Positions 9,050 to 17,823 of a stretch of DNA of 64,000 bases are shown here, in pieces (position 1 is the stretch's first letter; every line of letters starts with the position of its first letter). The DNA is from an uncultured Agathobacter sp. (GTDB lineage: Bacteria; Bacillota; Clostridia; Lachnospirales; Lachnospiraceae): contig CAKRDT010000004.1 of assembly GCA_934316545.1 (NCBI GenBank), positions 1 through 64,000 on the forward strand. Reading direction: 5' to 3'. Position numbers and translations under genes: made by a program. The notes beneath the pieces are model-generated. The model was not told the origin of the DNA. It made no database searches and worked only from the letters and a program-made list of their open reading frames with translations.

Positions 9050-10138
9050 CCGTCTCTTACACGAAGTTCCTTCCACCAGTTCCGGCTCGATCATAATCTT
9101 CTGCCTCTCGGCATTCTCCCCGTTCACGATCAGATCCAGCAACAGTTCCGCCGCCATCTCCCCAAGTTTTTCCTGCGGATGCATAATCGATGTCAGACGG
9201 AAATCCGACTGGTTCGCCATATAGAAATTATCATACCCCGTAATGGATACATCTTCCGGGATCTTTAAATCAAGTGCTTCAAGCGCCCTTATTACGCCCA
9301 TCGCATTCTGATCGTTATAACACACGACCGCATCCAGTTCCTTGTTTTTCGCGATATTCTGGATTCCCTCATACGGATGGATCTTGCGATCCTCCGTGTA
9401 GAACCATACGACCATATCCGGATCATACGGCATCCCAGCTTCCTGCAATGCCCGCACATACCCCTTGTGACGGTTCTGTCCCTGCGTGTCGTCTGCTTTA
9501 AAAACGCCTGCAATATGTTTGTGCCCCAAATCAATCAGATACTTTGTAATCATATAGCCACCCTTGCAATCGTCAATTAATACCTGCGGCTTGTCTTTCA
9601 TCTGTTCAAAGCATCCCTGAATAAACACATACGGAATGTTATATTCGTCCAATTTATCATACAAGTTTGTATGTTTACAGAAGATCTGGCTTTTACTCGG
9701 CTCGATAATAACACCATCAATGTCCTTCTGAAGCAGTTCCTCCAGGCATTTCGCCTCCATCGAGCGGGAATTTCTTGTATTTTTAAGGATAATACTATAG
9801 CCCTGTGAAGTCAGCACAGAATCGATTCCCGCGATAACACGCGGAAAAATATAATCCGACAGATACGTCGTCACAACTGCAATATTCTTAGAAGTATGTG
9901 TATGGCGTACCAGCTCCGAACAAAATGTACCTCTTCCATGTTCCGCATAGATATAACCCATATTCTGCAGCATCTGAAGCGCCTTGCGAACCGTCTGCCT
10001 ACTGATTCCATATGCCGCAGACAGCTCATTCTCGGAAGGCAGCTTGTCCCCCGCCTGAATATCTCCCGACAGGATTTTCTCCTTCAGATCCTCCATCAAC
10101 TGAAAATATTTTAATTGTTTTCCCTCGTTTGCAGCCAT
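9047..10138 (-). CDS. araR: Arabinose operon repressor (GntR/LacI chimera)
   Basis: The protein of about 363 residues has an N-terminal GntR winged helix (SENELSAAYGISRQTVRKAL, about residues 35-55) joined to a LacI-type periplasmic-binding fold (from AVVTTYLSDYIFPRVIAG to the C-terminus). This domain fusion is the hallmark of AraR, which leaves its operators when L-arabinose binds. The ATG at 10138 has AGGGG upstream; an in-frame GTG at 10150 lacks one. It precedes araA-araB-araD and has its own operators, so autoregulation is likely. Confidence 0.88.
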   Translation of the reverse strand: MAANEGKQLKYFQLMEDLKEKILSGDIQAGDKLPSENELSAAYGISRQTVRKALQMLQNMGYIYAEHGRGTFCSELVRHTHTSKNIAVVTTYLSDYIFPRVIAGIDSVLTSQGYSIILKNTRNSRSMEAKCLEELLQKDIDGVIIEPSKSQIFCKHTNLYDKLDEYNIPYVFIQGCFEQMKDKPQVLIDDCKGGYMITKYLIDLGHKHIAGVFKADDTQGQNRHKGYVRALQEAGMPYDPDMVVWFYTEDRKIHPYEGIQNIAKNKELDAVVCYNDQNAMGVIRALEALDLKIPEDVSITGYDNFYMANQSDFRLTSIMHPQEKLGEMAAELLLDLIVNGENAERQKIMIEPELVEGTSCKRR

Positions 10139-10148
10139 AAGTCCCCTC

Positions 10149-10187
10149 ACTTGTATTCATACATGTTCGCTTGTATCAAACTTGTAT
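10149..10187 (-). promoter_or_regulatory. AraR-type operators before araR
   Basis: ACTTGTATTCATACATGT (10149-10166) is an 18-bp palindrome with one mismatch. Two direct CTTGTAT motifs follow at 10170 and 10181. They lie between the promoter and the start codon of araR, where binding would act as a transcription block. They match the half sites of the operator before araA. Confidence 0.6.
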
Positions 10188-10190
10188 ACT

Positions 10191-10219
10191 ATATTACGCA
10201 CATTTGCGCCTTTTTGCAA
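10191..10219 (-). promoter_or_regulatory. araR promoter
   Basis: On the minus strand TTGCAA (10219-10214) and TAATAT (10196-10191) are separated by exactly 17 bp. It precedes the CTTGTAT-type operators and the araR start. Confidence 0.6.
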
Positions 10220-10220
10220 G

Positions 10221-10269
10221 AAAAAAGAGAACCGTCCTACATCTAAAATGTATGAACCGGTTCTCTTTT
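10221..10269 (-). terminator. Intrinsic terminator of the chemoreceptor gene
   Basis: GAGAACCGGTTC and the complementary GACGGTTCTC arms surround a loop containing CATACATTTTAGATGTAG, followed by T6 on the minus strand. It lies about 40 bp past the receptor gene. A near-identical hairpin lies at 12210-12251. Confidence 0.85.
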
Positions 10270-10310
10270 CGTTCAACTTGTCTGCTTTTACCCCACCGTT
10301 TTCACTATCT

Positions 10311-12086
10311 CTATATAGAACTTTCCTCGCCCGCAGGATCCGATTTCTCAGATATCATCAGTTGAAACCTGCTGACAAGTCTCTTAAGTTCCTCCGACTG
10401 TGCAGAAAGCTGCTCGCTCGTTGCGGACGTCTCTTCTGCCGAAGCAGAGTTATTCTGGACAACGGTTGAAATCTGCTCGATTCCAAGTTCTACCTGATTC
10501 AGCATTTCTGCCTGTTTACGCGAGGTATCGCTTGCTCCCTTGGCAGTCTCCGCGAATTGATTCATCATCTCAAGGATCTGATTCAATGCCTCAACTGTCT
10601 TCTCCGTGATTGCATTACCATTCTCTACTTCCTGCAAAGCTTTGCTGAGAAGATCTCTCGTATTAACAGCCGCCTTCGCACTGTCTCCGGCAAGTTTTCC
10701 TATCTGCTCCGCAACCACTGCAAATCCTCTGCCAGCCTCTCCCGCACGGGCTGCTTCAATCGAAGCGTTCAGTGACAGAAGATTTGTCTGTTCCGCAATA
10801 TCCTCTATAGAGCCCAGAATATGCTGGATTTCTTTGGAAGTTGCATCAATACGGTGCATCGCCTCTGTGAGCTGTTGGAGATCCGCACGGCTTTGTCCGG
10901 CATGTTCAGCAGCCTCCCTTACACTCTTATAGGAGTTTTCAGCAGCCTTTGCATTGCTTTGGGCCTCTTCCGAAATATTCTCAACGGTAGCCGTAAGCTC
11001 CTCGACCGCTCCTGCCTGGTCCGTCGCACCTTCCGCAAGAGCCTGTGCTCCGGTGGAAAGTTGTCCGGATCCATACGCAACCTGTTCCGACGCAGTATTA
11101 ATCTGCTGCAAGGTATCACTCATCTGACAGCCCAGCTGATGCATAGACAGAAACTGATCCTCAAAGGTTCCGACATACTTGCTCTTGTTTTCCTCGGATA
11201 TCGAAAAATTGCCTTCTGCCATCTGTCCAAGCAGTTCTCCGGTGTCTTTTACCATTTCATTAAGGGTTGCACAAGCCTCCTTAAAGTCTCTTGCAAGCTG
11301 TCCCAGTTCATCTGGAGATTCATAAGTAATCTGCACGTCAAGATTGCCTGCTTTCAGATCAGCTGAAGCCTTCTGTATCTCCTTGATTGGCTTGAGCATA
11401 TTTGCGGTAATAGCCACACGGATACGTATCGCAAAAACAAAACTGATGACTGCCAGAATAGCCATGACAATCAGGCTAATGCTGCCTGCTACCCGCGAAG
11501 CCCTATATTGCTGCTGTGCATCCTCTGTGGATTCATTTCCAATGTTGACCAGCACCTTCTGTAAATTCTCCGTGGCTGTATTATAGTCACTATTAAAAAG
11601 TCCAATCGCCTGTTGTGTATTGCCGGCCTGTGCATATTCCATAATCCGGCTTCTTGCATCCTCAAATGCAGCCAAAGCAGTTTGCAATTCCTCCAGCGCC
11701 TGCTGATCCGGATAAGACTCCATCAGCAGCTTAACATTTTTATTCATATTATCGGCAGATTTATCCGCAGAATTCAAATACGCCCCTGACTGTCCGGAAT
11801 TTGTAGCAGTCAGCGCCCGGAGTATATTCTTTCCCGTCATCTGCACATCCTTACGTATTTCCATCTGGCGCACACTGTTTGTGTATGCCTGCGCATAAAA
11901 CTGCTTTGTATTCACATTCATAATGATGATTGACACAAACGCTACTGTAATGGCAATCATAAACGTCGCAATCACTGTTCCGAATGCATACTTAAGTTTA
12001 TTTTTCACATCCAGTTTCCGGTAGAACTCTTCCATATTATGCTTCTTTCCGGAATGCGCACTCTTTCTTTTCTCCTTCCCCATCAT
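10311..12086 (-). CDS. Methyl-accepting chemotaxis protein
   Basis: The transmembrane chemoreceptor has about 591 residues from ATG 12086/12083, preceded by GGGGGAT. Order: basic N-terminus, TM1 ([20 protein letters not shown]), extracytoplasmic four-helix-bundle-like sensor, TM2 ([18 protein letters not shown]), HAMP, then the cytoplasmic signalling hairpin with the conserved tip [20 protein letters not shown]. The C-terminus has no CheR-binding pentapeptide. The ligand is unknown. It is a single-gene unit bounded by two homologous terminators, and fits a motile organism with flagellar genes at 38-41 kb. Confidence 0.9.
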   Translation of the reverse strand: MMGKEKRKSAHSGKKHNMEEFYRKLDVKNKLKYAFGTVIATFMIAITVAFVSIIIMNVNTKQFYAQAYTNSVRQMEIRKDVQMTGKNILRALTATNSGQSGAYLNSADKSADNMNKNVKLLMESYPDQQALEELQTALAAFEDARSRIMEYAQAGNTQQAIGLFNSDYNTATENLQKVLVNIGNESTEDAQQQYRASRVAGSISLIVMAILAVISFVFAIRIRVAITANMLKPIKEIQKASADLKAGNLDVQITYESPDELGQLARDFKEACATLNEMVKDTGELLGQMAEGNFSISEENKSKYVGTFEDQFLSMHQLGCQMSDTLQQINTASEQVAYGSGQLSTGAQALAEGATDQAGAVEELTATVENISEEAQSNAKAAENSYKSVREAAEHAGQSRADLQQLTEAMHRIDATSKEIQHILGSIEDIAEQTNLLSLNASIEAARAGEAGRGFAVVAEQIGKLAGDSAKAAVNTRDLLSKALQEVENGNAITEKTVEALNQILEMMNQFAETAKGASDTSRKQAEMLNQVELGIEQISTVVQNNSASAEETSATSEQLSAQSEELKRLVSRFQLMISEKSDPAGEESSI

Positions 12087-12209
12087 GATCCCCCTTCTAC
12101 ACTGTGCACAATACTGCCAATTGTATCCACATATTAATATTATATTCTTCATCTTTGTGCAAAGCAATTAAATAATTTACGATAAATCTATAAAATTATT
12201 CGATTCCAC

Positions 12210-12251
12210 AAAAAGAACCGGTCTACATATAAAATGTATGAACCGGTTCTT
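12210..12251 (-). terminator. Intrinsic terminator of coaBC
   Basis: AAGAACCGGT and ACCGGTTCTT pair around a loop with TACATATAAAATGTATG; T5 follows on the minus strand. Stem and loop are nearly the same as the terminator at 10221-10269, so the same cassette flanks the chemoreceptor gene on both sides. Confidence 0.8.
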
Positions 12252-12272
12252 ATCTCTTCTGAGTTATCTGTT

Positions 12273-13463
12273 TTACATTTTCTTCAAGATTTCATCGACG
12301 ATTGATGCTGCAACCTCAGCCTTGCTCATCCGTTCAAGCTGCCTGTTGTCGTCCTTCGTAATGATTGTCACGACGTTCGTGTCAGTTCCAAATCCTGCGC
12401 CCGCCACTTTCAGATTGTTGGCAACGATCATGTCAACATTCTTCTTTGCAAGCTTTGCGCGGGAGTTTTCAAGCATATTCTCTGTCTCCATCGAAAAACC
12501 ACAGATAAACTGTCCGTCTCTTCGGTGTGCGCCGAGGTAAGCTAAGATGTCCTCTGTTCGTTCAAGTTCAAGCACGGACTCGGCATCTTTCTTCTTGACT
12601 TTCTCATCCGCCGGATGCGCCGGACGATAATCCGCCACAGCGGCTGTCTTTATGATAATATCCTGCTCCTGGTAGCATTCCTTGACGGCAACTGCCATAT
12701 CGGCCGCCGTAACTACGGGAATCACTCTGACACACAACGGAGGCGCAATCTGTACCGGTCCGGAGACCAGTGTAACCTCTGCGCCCCGCCGCATGCAGTT
12801 CTCTGCGATGGCATAGCCCATCTTACCCGTAGAATGGTTCGTTATGAAACGTACCGGATCGACAGGCTCCTGGGTTGGTCCCGCAGTCACCAACACCTTT
12901 TTGCCCACCATATCCTTCTCACAGGCAATCGTTCGCAGAATATATGCAAGCAGTGTCTCCGGTTCCGGCATTTTGCCTGCTCCGGTATCACCGCAAGCGA
13001 GATATCCGCTCGCCGGCTGAATCACCTCATAACCGAAGTTCTGAAGTTTCTTCAGGTTGTCCTGCACGATTGGATTCTCAAACATGTTCGTGTTCATAGC
13101 AGGTGAGATCAGCTTCGGTGCCTTGCACGCCATAATGGTCGTGGTCAACATATCGTCCGCGATACCGCCCGCAATCTTGCCGATCACATTGGCAGAAGCC
13201 GGTGCTACCAGAAAAATATCCGCACGCTTGGCTAACGCAACATGTTCCACATTGAACTGGAAATTCCGGTCGAAAGTATCCACCAGACATTTGTTGCCAG
13301 TCAGCGTCTCAAACGTGATTGGATTGATAAAATTGACTGCATTCTTTGTCATGATAACGTTGACATCCGCGTGCAGCTTTACCAGGGCGCTGGCCAGATT
13401 AGCAATCTTATACGCCGCAATACTGCCTGTTACTCCAAGAACAACGCATTTTCCCCTCAGCAT
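12273..13463 (-). CDS. coaBC: CoaBC: phosphopantothenoylcysteine synthetase/decarboxylase
   Basis: The 396-residue bifunctional flavoenzyme of coenzyme A synthesis joins cysteine to 4'-phosphopantothenate and decarboxylates the product. The N-terminal CoaC half has H74 (NVEHVALA), the PAMNTNM motif at 121-127 and C157 (GYLACGDTGAGKM), matching H75, N125 and C158 of the E. coli enzyme. The C-terminal CoaB half begins near residue 187 (VLVTAGPTQEP) and has KTAAVADYRP. The start has AGGAGGAAAGG. It follows the S-component gene by 42 bp, and both serve CoA supply, fitting the butyryl-CoA operon nearby. Confidence 0.95.
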   Translation of the reverse strand: MLRGKCVVLGVTGSIAAYKIANLASALVKLHADVNVIMTKNAVNFINPITFETLTGNKCLVDTFDRNFQFNVEHVALAKRADIFLVAPASANVIGKIAGGIADDMLTTTIMACKAPKLISPAMNTNMFENPIVQDNLKKLQNFGYEVIQPASGYLACGDTGAGKMPEPETLLAYILRTIACEKDMVGKKVLVTAGPTQEPVDPVRFITNHSTGKMGYAIAENCMRRGAEVTLVSGPVQIAPPLCVRVIPVVTAADMAVAVKECYQEQDIIIKTAAVADYRPAHPADEKVKKKDAESVLELERTEDILAYLGAHRRDGQFICGFSMETENMLENSRAKLAKKNVDMIVANNLKVAGAGFGTDTNVVTIITKDDNRQLERMSKAEVAASIVDEILKKM

Positions 13464-13505
13464 GTCCTTTCCTCCTACGAATTTCTATCAAAAACAGATG
13501 ATAAA

Positions 13506-14327
13506 TTACTTCTGAATCGGCTTGATCTTGTTTAATGCAACGCCGAGTGCCGCAACGATAATTGCCGCAACGATTGCCTCGATCACGCCGTTAAAGCTGA
13601 TGACTCCGCCGATGACTCCGAGTACGGCACCCGGATCGATGCTGAGTGCATCCGCATAAGCGTTCTTGTACAATACAAAGATTCCGCCCATAACGAAAAT
13701 TGTGTTGGTCATTGCGCCGACCACACCCGCATAGATGAATGCGGATACGCTGCCGCTTTTCTTAAGTGTGAACACTTCCAAAGCCGCAAATACAACGACA
13801 CCGACGATCACACTGATCGCCCATACCGCTCCTGTCGAAAGTGGGTTGGCATCGAATACTTTATTGATAAAAGCGCGGCATCCGACCAGAAGGAACACCC
13901 CGATCAGTACGTTGAGTACCGTTGACCAGATCTTCTTGTTCTCTGATGTCACAGCTTTCCTTACTCCAAGGTAAACATAATATGGCAGGATTCCCACAAG
14001 AATTCTCGGTACAAAACAGATGAATGCACTCTTAAAAATTCCGCTTGTTCCAACCATGCTTGCTGCAAGTACCGGTGAAAATACGAATGCTGACAAGGAT
14101 GACGGCATTACGGTGTTTTTGATAAAACTGGTGAGTCCAAAGATGAATCCAAGGAACCCGCCCTTCTTCGGTCCGCAGAAAAGTGCTCCCAGGATAACCG
14201 GGATGTGAATAATGGTTGCATTAATGACCACCAGCGGTATGTACCCAAGCGGGGTAAACGCCATAATGATGATGATTGCTGCAAATAGAGCTGTCAGAAC
14301 CAGCTCCGCTGTCTTCGTGTTACGCAT
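13506..14327 (-). CDS. ECF transporter S component, probable pantothenate uptake
   Basis: The hydrophobic protein of about 273 residues has at least six membrane segments and the N-terminal pattern of ECF substrate-binding subunits (ELVLTALFAAIIIIMAFTPLGYIPL, then an IIHIPVILGALFCGPKKGGFLGFIFGL block). The ATG at 14327 has TAGGAGGAA upstream; an in-frame ATG further out has none. It is co-directional with coaBC, and pantothenate is the CoaBC pathway precursor, so a PanT-like role is inferred. The shared EcfAAT module is not in this window. Other vitamin specificity is possible. Confidence 0.7.
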   Translation of the reverse strand: MRNTKTAELVLTALFAAIIIIMAFTPLGYIPLVVINATIIHIPVILGALFCGPKKGGFLGFIFGLTSFIKNTVMPSSLSAFVFSPVLAASMVGTSGIFKSAFICFVPRILVGILPYYVYLGVRKAVTSENKKIWSTVLNVLIGVFLLVGCRAFINKVFDANPLSTGAVWAISVIVGVVVFAALEVFTLKKSGSVSAFIYAGVVGAMTNTIFVMGGIFVLYKNAYADALSIDPGAVLGVIGGVISFNGVIEAIVAAIIVAALGVALNKIKPIQK

Positions 14328-14450
14328 AATTTTCCTCCTATTCCAGGTAACGGCATTGTCCGTTCCTCTTTCACATGCGAACATTCGTCCATGTAAAAAT
14401 ATGTTATTGTATTTGCTGATTGGTTCCTTACGGTAACCATCAACCTGAAT

Positions 14451-14479
14451 ATTTTACACCCTTAAGCATAATCGGTCAA
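14451..14479 (-). promoter_or_regulatory. Promoter of the S component-coaBC operon
   Basis: On the minus strand TTGACC (14479-14474) and TAAAAT (14456-14451) are spaced by 17 bp. The roughly 120-nt leader that follows has a short GGTTACCGTAAGGAACC hairpin but no riboswitch I recognise. Confidence 0.6.
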
Positions 14480-14504
14480 GGCATCTTTCTCCAAAAGTGA
14501 ATGC

Positions 14505-14534
14505 AAAAAGGAGCATGGATATCCACACTCCTTT
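14505..14534 (-). terminator. Terminator linked to an Rpn-type remnant
   Basis: AAAGGAGTGT and ACTCCTTT-type arms around GGATATCC are followed by T5 on the minus strand. It is homologous to the terminator at 19110-19141 and was carried here with the adjacent gene remnant. Confidence 0.65.
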
Positions 14535-14672
14535 GGCATTATTGTTGCATTTCCATTCTTCGTTCAAACGTATAATCTAATGTCATCACATGTATTACCG
14601 CCTCCCAGTGCTCATCCAGAAAATCCCTAAGCACATCTTCTATACAGTGATCGATTGCCTGCCTGATAATTA
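14535..14672 (-). pseudogene. Deleted remnant of an Rpn-type nuclease/transposase gene
   Basis: This is a shortened copy of the gene tail at 19151-19519. It shares CTTCGTTCAAACGTATAATC, the CATCACATG segment and ACAGTGATCGATTGCCTGCC, but lacks about 180 bp. In the longer copy the missing segment is bounded by CTACATTTC and CTGCATTTCC, so recombination between these short repeats explains the junction GTTGCATTTCC here. It also has small losses and decays after 14672. The family is known for PD-(D/E)XK Rpn proteins common in Lachnospiraceae. Confidence 0.7.
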
Positions 14673-14747
14673 TCTTGAATATTTGTAATTGCTTTTTTCA
14701 TTCCTTTTATATAATCACTTTCGATTGGATTCTTTGTCCATTTCCTA

Positions 14748-15254
14748 TCATGCCATCGGTTTTTCCAAAATCTGAATCACCATATTTCCTTTCATTTTCA
14801 GGAAAAACGGCATGCCCGGTTTTGCATCTGTATAGGTTTCCATATATTTTTCAAAAATCTTTTTATCTTTTGTTACCACACGAATATCTGCATCTGTCCC
14901 CCCGAATTCTCTTGTCCAGTCCAAAAAGGAGTATTCCGTCTGATCTGTCAATGTTACATCCTCTGTTTTTTCATCCTTATTGTATATATAATATCCGTCA
15001 GGCATATCGTCATCCGTGTGTTTGTAACTTGCCAGCCGATCACTGTCCTCGCAACTGATATACTCCACAGGATCAATGACCAGTGTATTTCCATTGATCT
15101 CCTTTATGTAAGCGCAGAGTTCTGTTACATCCTCCTTCATACGATCTGTAGTTTCTGTCCCCTCAACTTTTTCTGTAACTGTTTGTTTTCCACATCCTCC
15201 AAATCCTGAAATGATTACACATACCATAAGTAAAATCCATCCCTTTTTCATCAT
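14748..15254 (-). CDS. Lipoprotein of unknown function
   Basis: The 168-residue protein begins with a lipoprotein signal peptide (KKGWILLMVCVIISGFGGC) whose lipobox cysteine is at about residue 21. The mature part is polar, acidic and lacks a family I know. The ATG pair at 15254 has AAAGGAGAGAAA upstream. It follows the anti-sigma gene by 12 bp, so it is the third gene of a sigma/anti-sigma/lipoprotein operon and may be part of the stress output or sensing of that system. Confidence 0.75.
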   Translation of the reverse strand: MMKKGWILLMVCVIISGFGGCGKQTVTEKVEGTETTDRMKEDVTELCAYIKEINGNTLVIDPVEYISCEDSDRLASYKHTDDDMPDGYYIYNKDEKTEDVTLTDQTEYSFLDWTREFGGTDADIRVVTKDKKIFEKYMETYTDAKPGMPFFLKMKGNMVIQILEKPMA

Positions 15255-15266
15255 TTTCTCTCTCCT

Positions 15267-15938
15267 TTACCAGATCCAGTGTTTATATATTTTTTCAATT
15301 TCTTCTTTTGGGATTGTATCTCCAGCCAGCACATATACGCTGTTTCCATATTCCCCATATGCCCAGAATGTATCATCCGTATATCCGTATAAAAAGACAG
15401 TCATTCCGTTTATTCTGATTTGTTCCACAGAATTATAATTCGTGTCAAAAATCATTTTCTCATTTGTCACTATTGTTTGCTGAAAAATCAAATGCTTTTT
15501 GCCATTTCCGTATTCCCGAACGGATGTGGCATCCGTAATTTTTTCTTCGTTCAGCCGATAGCCGTCTGGAATACACTGCGGTGTTAAAATAGTATCGGAA
15601 ATCTTCTCTTCATCCGATTCATAAGAATAAATACTGATGTTACCATCCAGCACCGTTTTTACCGTATGAAAAAAATGTACCCGGTAAGCCTCCACGCTCA
15701 TCGTGACGGTGAGTGCTCCCACAAGCATCACAAGTGCTGCTGCCGCAATTTTCCGTGTGATTCTCTTCAACTGTTTTTCGGCATACATATACTTTTCTTT
15801 CCGTATCAGCCGCTTCATACGCTTTCTGAATTCATCTGAAAAAACGTAATCTTTTTGCGTGCACGCTTCTAGTTGCCGTACTATTGCCGCATCAACGATC
15901 GCCATTTTCGCATAAAGCCATTCGTCCGTCACTTTCAT
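15267..15938 (-). CDS. Putative anti-sigma factor with DUF4367-like domain
   Basis: The 223-residue protein has a cytoplasmic N-terminal helical region with many Lys/Arg residues, one membrane segment near residues 67-87 (IAAAALVMLVGALTVTM) and an extracytoplasmic domain resembling DUF4367 (LTPQCIPDGYRLNEEKITDA, then VYVLAGDTIPKEEIEKI). Its ATG overlaps the sigma factor stop codon by 4 bp, giving translational coupling. This is the standard layout of an ECF anti-sigma factor, though it has no zinc motif. The signal sensed is unknown. Confidence 0.75.
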   Translation of the reverse strand: MKVTDEWLYAKMAIVDAAIVRQLEACTQKDYVFSDEFRKRMKRLIRKEKYMYAEKQLKRITRKIAAAALVMLVGALTVTMSVEAYRVHFFHTVKTVLDGNISIYSYESDEEKISDTILTPQCIPDGYRLNEEKITDATSVREYGNGKKHLIFQQTIVTNEKMIFDTNYNSVEQIRINGMTVFLYGYTDDTFWAYGEYGNSVYVLAGDTIPKEEIEKIYKHWIW

Positions 15939-16477
15939 TCGGCATCTCCCTCCTTCATTTTTTCTAGTTCGTTTTCAATCAACTGTTTTCCTCTTGCAAT
16001 CCGCTGCCGGATTGTTCCCTCCCGAAGTCCACATAGTCTGGCAATCTCCCTGTTTTCCAGATGTGCGGAATATTTTAACAGAAATATATCTCTGTATTTT
16101 AGCGGAAGATTTTTTAAAATATCTAACACTTCATGTTCTTCCTCCGGTGCCATGTAAGTAACTTGCTCCTTCCCTTCTGGAAGTTCATCCATATAAATCT
16201 CTCTGCTTTGTAGCCGGTTTCTTCTGCGATAAATATCAATTGCTGCATGTTTTGTGATTGTGATCAGATAACGTTTCGTGGCAGTCTCCTCCGGCAGTCC
16301 GACATTTTCCATATGCTTTGCCACCTGCACAAACGCCTCCTGCACAGCATCTTCTGCCAACTGATAATCACGCAGAATATCCACTGCCACTTTCAGCATC
16401 AGATAACGATAGTTTTCGTACAGAATTACAAATTTTCGTTTTTCTTCAGGTGTGTCCACCATCATCAGTAAAACCAC
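15935..16477 (-). CDS. ECF-type RNA polymerase sigma factor
   Basis: The 180-residue protein has sigma region 2 (YENYRYLMLKVAVDILRDYQLAEDAVQEAFVQV, about residues 21-53) and region 4 (LPLKYRDIFLLKYSAHLENREIARLCGLREGTIRQRIARG). The GTG at 16477 has GAGG 7 nt upstream; the ATG codons 4-5 codons later are too far from it. It overlaps the anti-sigma gene downstream. A -35/-10 pair of ECF type lies just upstream, suggesting autoregulation. Confidence 0.85.
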   Translation of the reverse strand: MVLLMMVDTPEEKRKFVILYENYRYLMLKVAVDILRDYQLAEDAVQEAFVQVAKHMENVGLPEETATKRYLITITKHAAIDIYRRRNRLQSREIYMDELPEGKEQVTYMAPEEEHEVLDILKNLPLKYRDIFLLKYSAHLENREIARLCGLREGTIRQRIARGKQLIENELEKMKEGDAE

Positions 16478-16512
16478 GCGCGTTCCTCACTTTTGTTTTG
16501 TCTCTGCTAACT

Positions 16513-16541
16513 ATAACGAATCTGTCGGTTCTATTGTTACA
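16513..16541 (-). promoter_or_regulatory. ECF-type promoter, probably autoregulatory
   Basis: On the minus strand TGTAAC (16541-16536) and CGTTAT (16518-16513) are spaced by 17 bp. TGTAAC/CGT boxes are typical of clostridial ECF sigma factors that activate their own operon. The same CGTTAT -10 recurs at 46.7, 47.2 and 49.7 kb. Confidence 0.55.
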
Positions 16542-16640
16542 TATTTTTAGACAAAAATAAAAGACATCCAGTTCCATCCATTTATCCATTGAAAAAGTAT
16601 CGCTGTAGCGATATAACATTTCTATCATAGGAGGATAAAA

Positions 16641-16936
16641 ATGGAGATGCGCGCTTATCTGTCTGATTATGTTCCATATGCCCAACGCATTCTTGGAGAT
16701 ATGCTTGATTTTGCCGTCAATACATGCGATATGGATATCGATGAATATTTTGAATTTTTCACAGTGTCTTCCGTATCCACCCAATTTCAAAACGGAAACC
16801 CAACCTATATCGCCGGAAAAACCAAATCCAGCTTTTTGAACAGCGCCAGCGCGACATCAACCACACGAAAGCCATTGATGTCGTAAAATTTGCTCGCGTA
16901 TTGGGTTGTAAGACAGAGGACTTGTTGCAAATATAA
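16641..16936 (+). pseudogene. Internally deleted XRE-family gene
   Basis: A good ribosome-binding site (AGGAGG) precedes an ORF that starts MEMRAYLSDYVPYAQRILGD and runs about 60 codons to NGNPTYIAGK. In the shifted frame, beginning at KNQIQLFEQRQRDINHTKAI, follows the end of a Cro/C1-type helix-turn-helix (VVKFARVLGCKTEDLLQI) ending at TAA 16936. Lachnospiraceae relatives that I recall have about 100 residues and most of the HTH between these parts. The junction is in GGAAAAACC near 16816-16824, where the middle is lost and the frame broken. Confidence 0.7.
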
Positions 16937-16964
16937 AAAGGACTCGACGCATCAAGTCCTTTTA
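16935..16964. terminator. Bidirectional intrinsic terminator
   Basis: AAAAGGACT and AGTCCTTTT pair around CGACGCATCA, with T or A tracts on both sides. It overlaps the stop of the XRE remnant on the plus strand and lies 25 bp past the end of the winged-helix gene on the minus strand. Confidence 0.8.
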
Positions 16965-16989
16965 AAGTATTGTCCGAAGACGCCCATAC

Positions 16990-17820
16990 TTATCTGTTTT
17001 TATACCAGACAAAATGATCAAACTTTCTCTTTCTATAAGAAACAGTTATACCATACTCGTCCAATTTTTTTGAAATATAATCATTATAAGCCTGATAATT
17101 AAAACTATTCTGCCATTTCTGAATTTGTCCTCTGGTAATATCATCAAAATATCGTGGCAGATACTCCTTTAGAACAGTATCTAAAATAGAATAATCATCT
17201 CTTTCGTAAAGATTTCTATTATGATAGCAACAATACTTGGACGCAAAGGAAAAAAGATTTACCTTTCCATTGCTTTTTGCGATTTTATTGACAATCTCCG
17301 GATCTCCAATCTCTATCCTCGCATCTATATCTGGAATAGAGGAGATTATATCTGCGAGTTCAACCATACTAATTTTGCTTTTATGCTGAGATAAATGCGT
17401 CGAATTCGTTATATCTATCAATCCAATTTTCATAGCTACAATATCGGGATCTGTATTCTCAGGAAATTTTCTGAGGCATCTGGTAATAAGTTCATTCTCA
17501 GGACCATAGTTTTCCGTATTATGAACTAACAACTCAATCTCTTCCATCGCCTCGTTGCTAATTACATCGTCAGATACATCTCGATACTTCTTAGGACCTC
17601 TTACAGAATTCTCAGGTCTTATCACTTTCACTCCAGTCAAGGAGTAATATGACGGACTGCTGCCTGTTCTAAGCACAATTCCCTTTTTAACAAGTCCTGT
17701 CAACGACGCATATATATTTGAGCTATGATTTTTATCTCCATATATAGCAGCCGCCAAGTCTCCTTGCGTCATCGACTCATTCGATTTCAATAAATTGACA
17801 ATCATTTCTTTTTGACTCAT
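16990..17820 (-). CDS. Winged-helix protein, partner of a PD-(D/E)XK nuclease
   Basis: I do not recognise the family of this 276-residue protein. Residues 1-65 look like a winged helix-turn-helix (MTQGDLAAAIYGDKNHSSNIYASLTGLVKKGIVLRT, then a SYYSLTG wing). The rest is mixed alpha/beta with a Cys-Cys-His-rich segment (KYCCYHNRNLYERDDYSILD) and a basic C-terminus (KKLDEYGITVSYRKRKFDHFVW). It starts 3 nt after the nuclease stop with a poor ribosome-binding site, so translation is probably coupled. It may be a DNA-binding regulator or specificity partner. A defence or toxin-antitoxin role is only inferred from the pairing and from the surrounding gene remnants. Confidence 0.55.
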   Translation of the reverse strand: MSQKEMIVNLLKSNESMTQGDLAAAIYGDKNHSSNIYASLTGLVKKGIVLRTGSSPSYYSLTGVKVIRPENSVRGPKKYRDVSDDVISNEAMEEIELLVHNTENYGPENELITRCLRKFPENTDPDIVAMKIGLIDITNSTHLSQHKSKISMVELADIISSIPDIDARIEIGDPEIVNKIAKSNGKVNLFSFASKYCCYHNRNLYERDDYSILDTVLKEYLPRYFDDITRGQIQKWQNSFNYQAYNDYISKKLDEYGITVSYRKRKFDHFVWYKNR

Positions 17821-17823
17821 ATT

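Noticed and set aside
14328..14450. Riboswitch in the leader of the S component-coaBC operon
   Set aside because: Only one short hairpin is visible and no known aptamer core could be matched.
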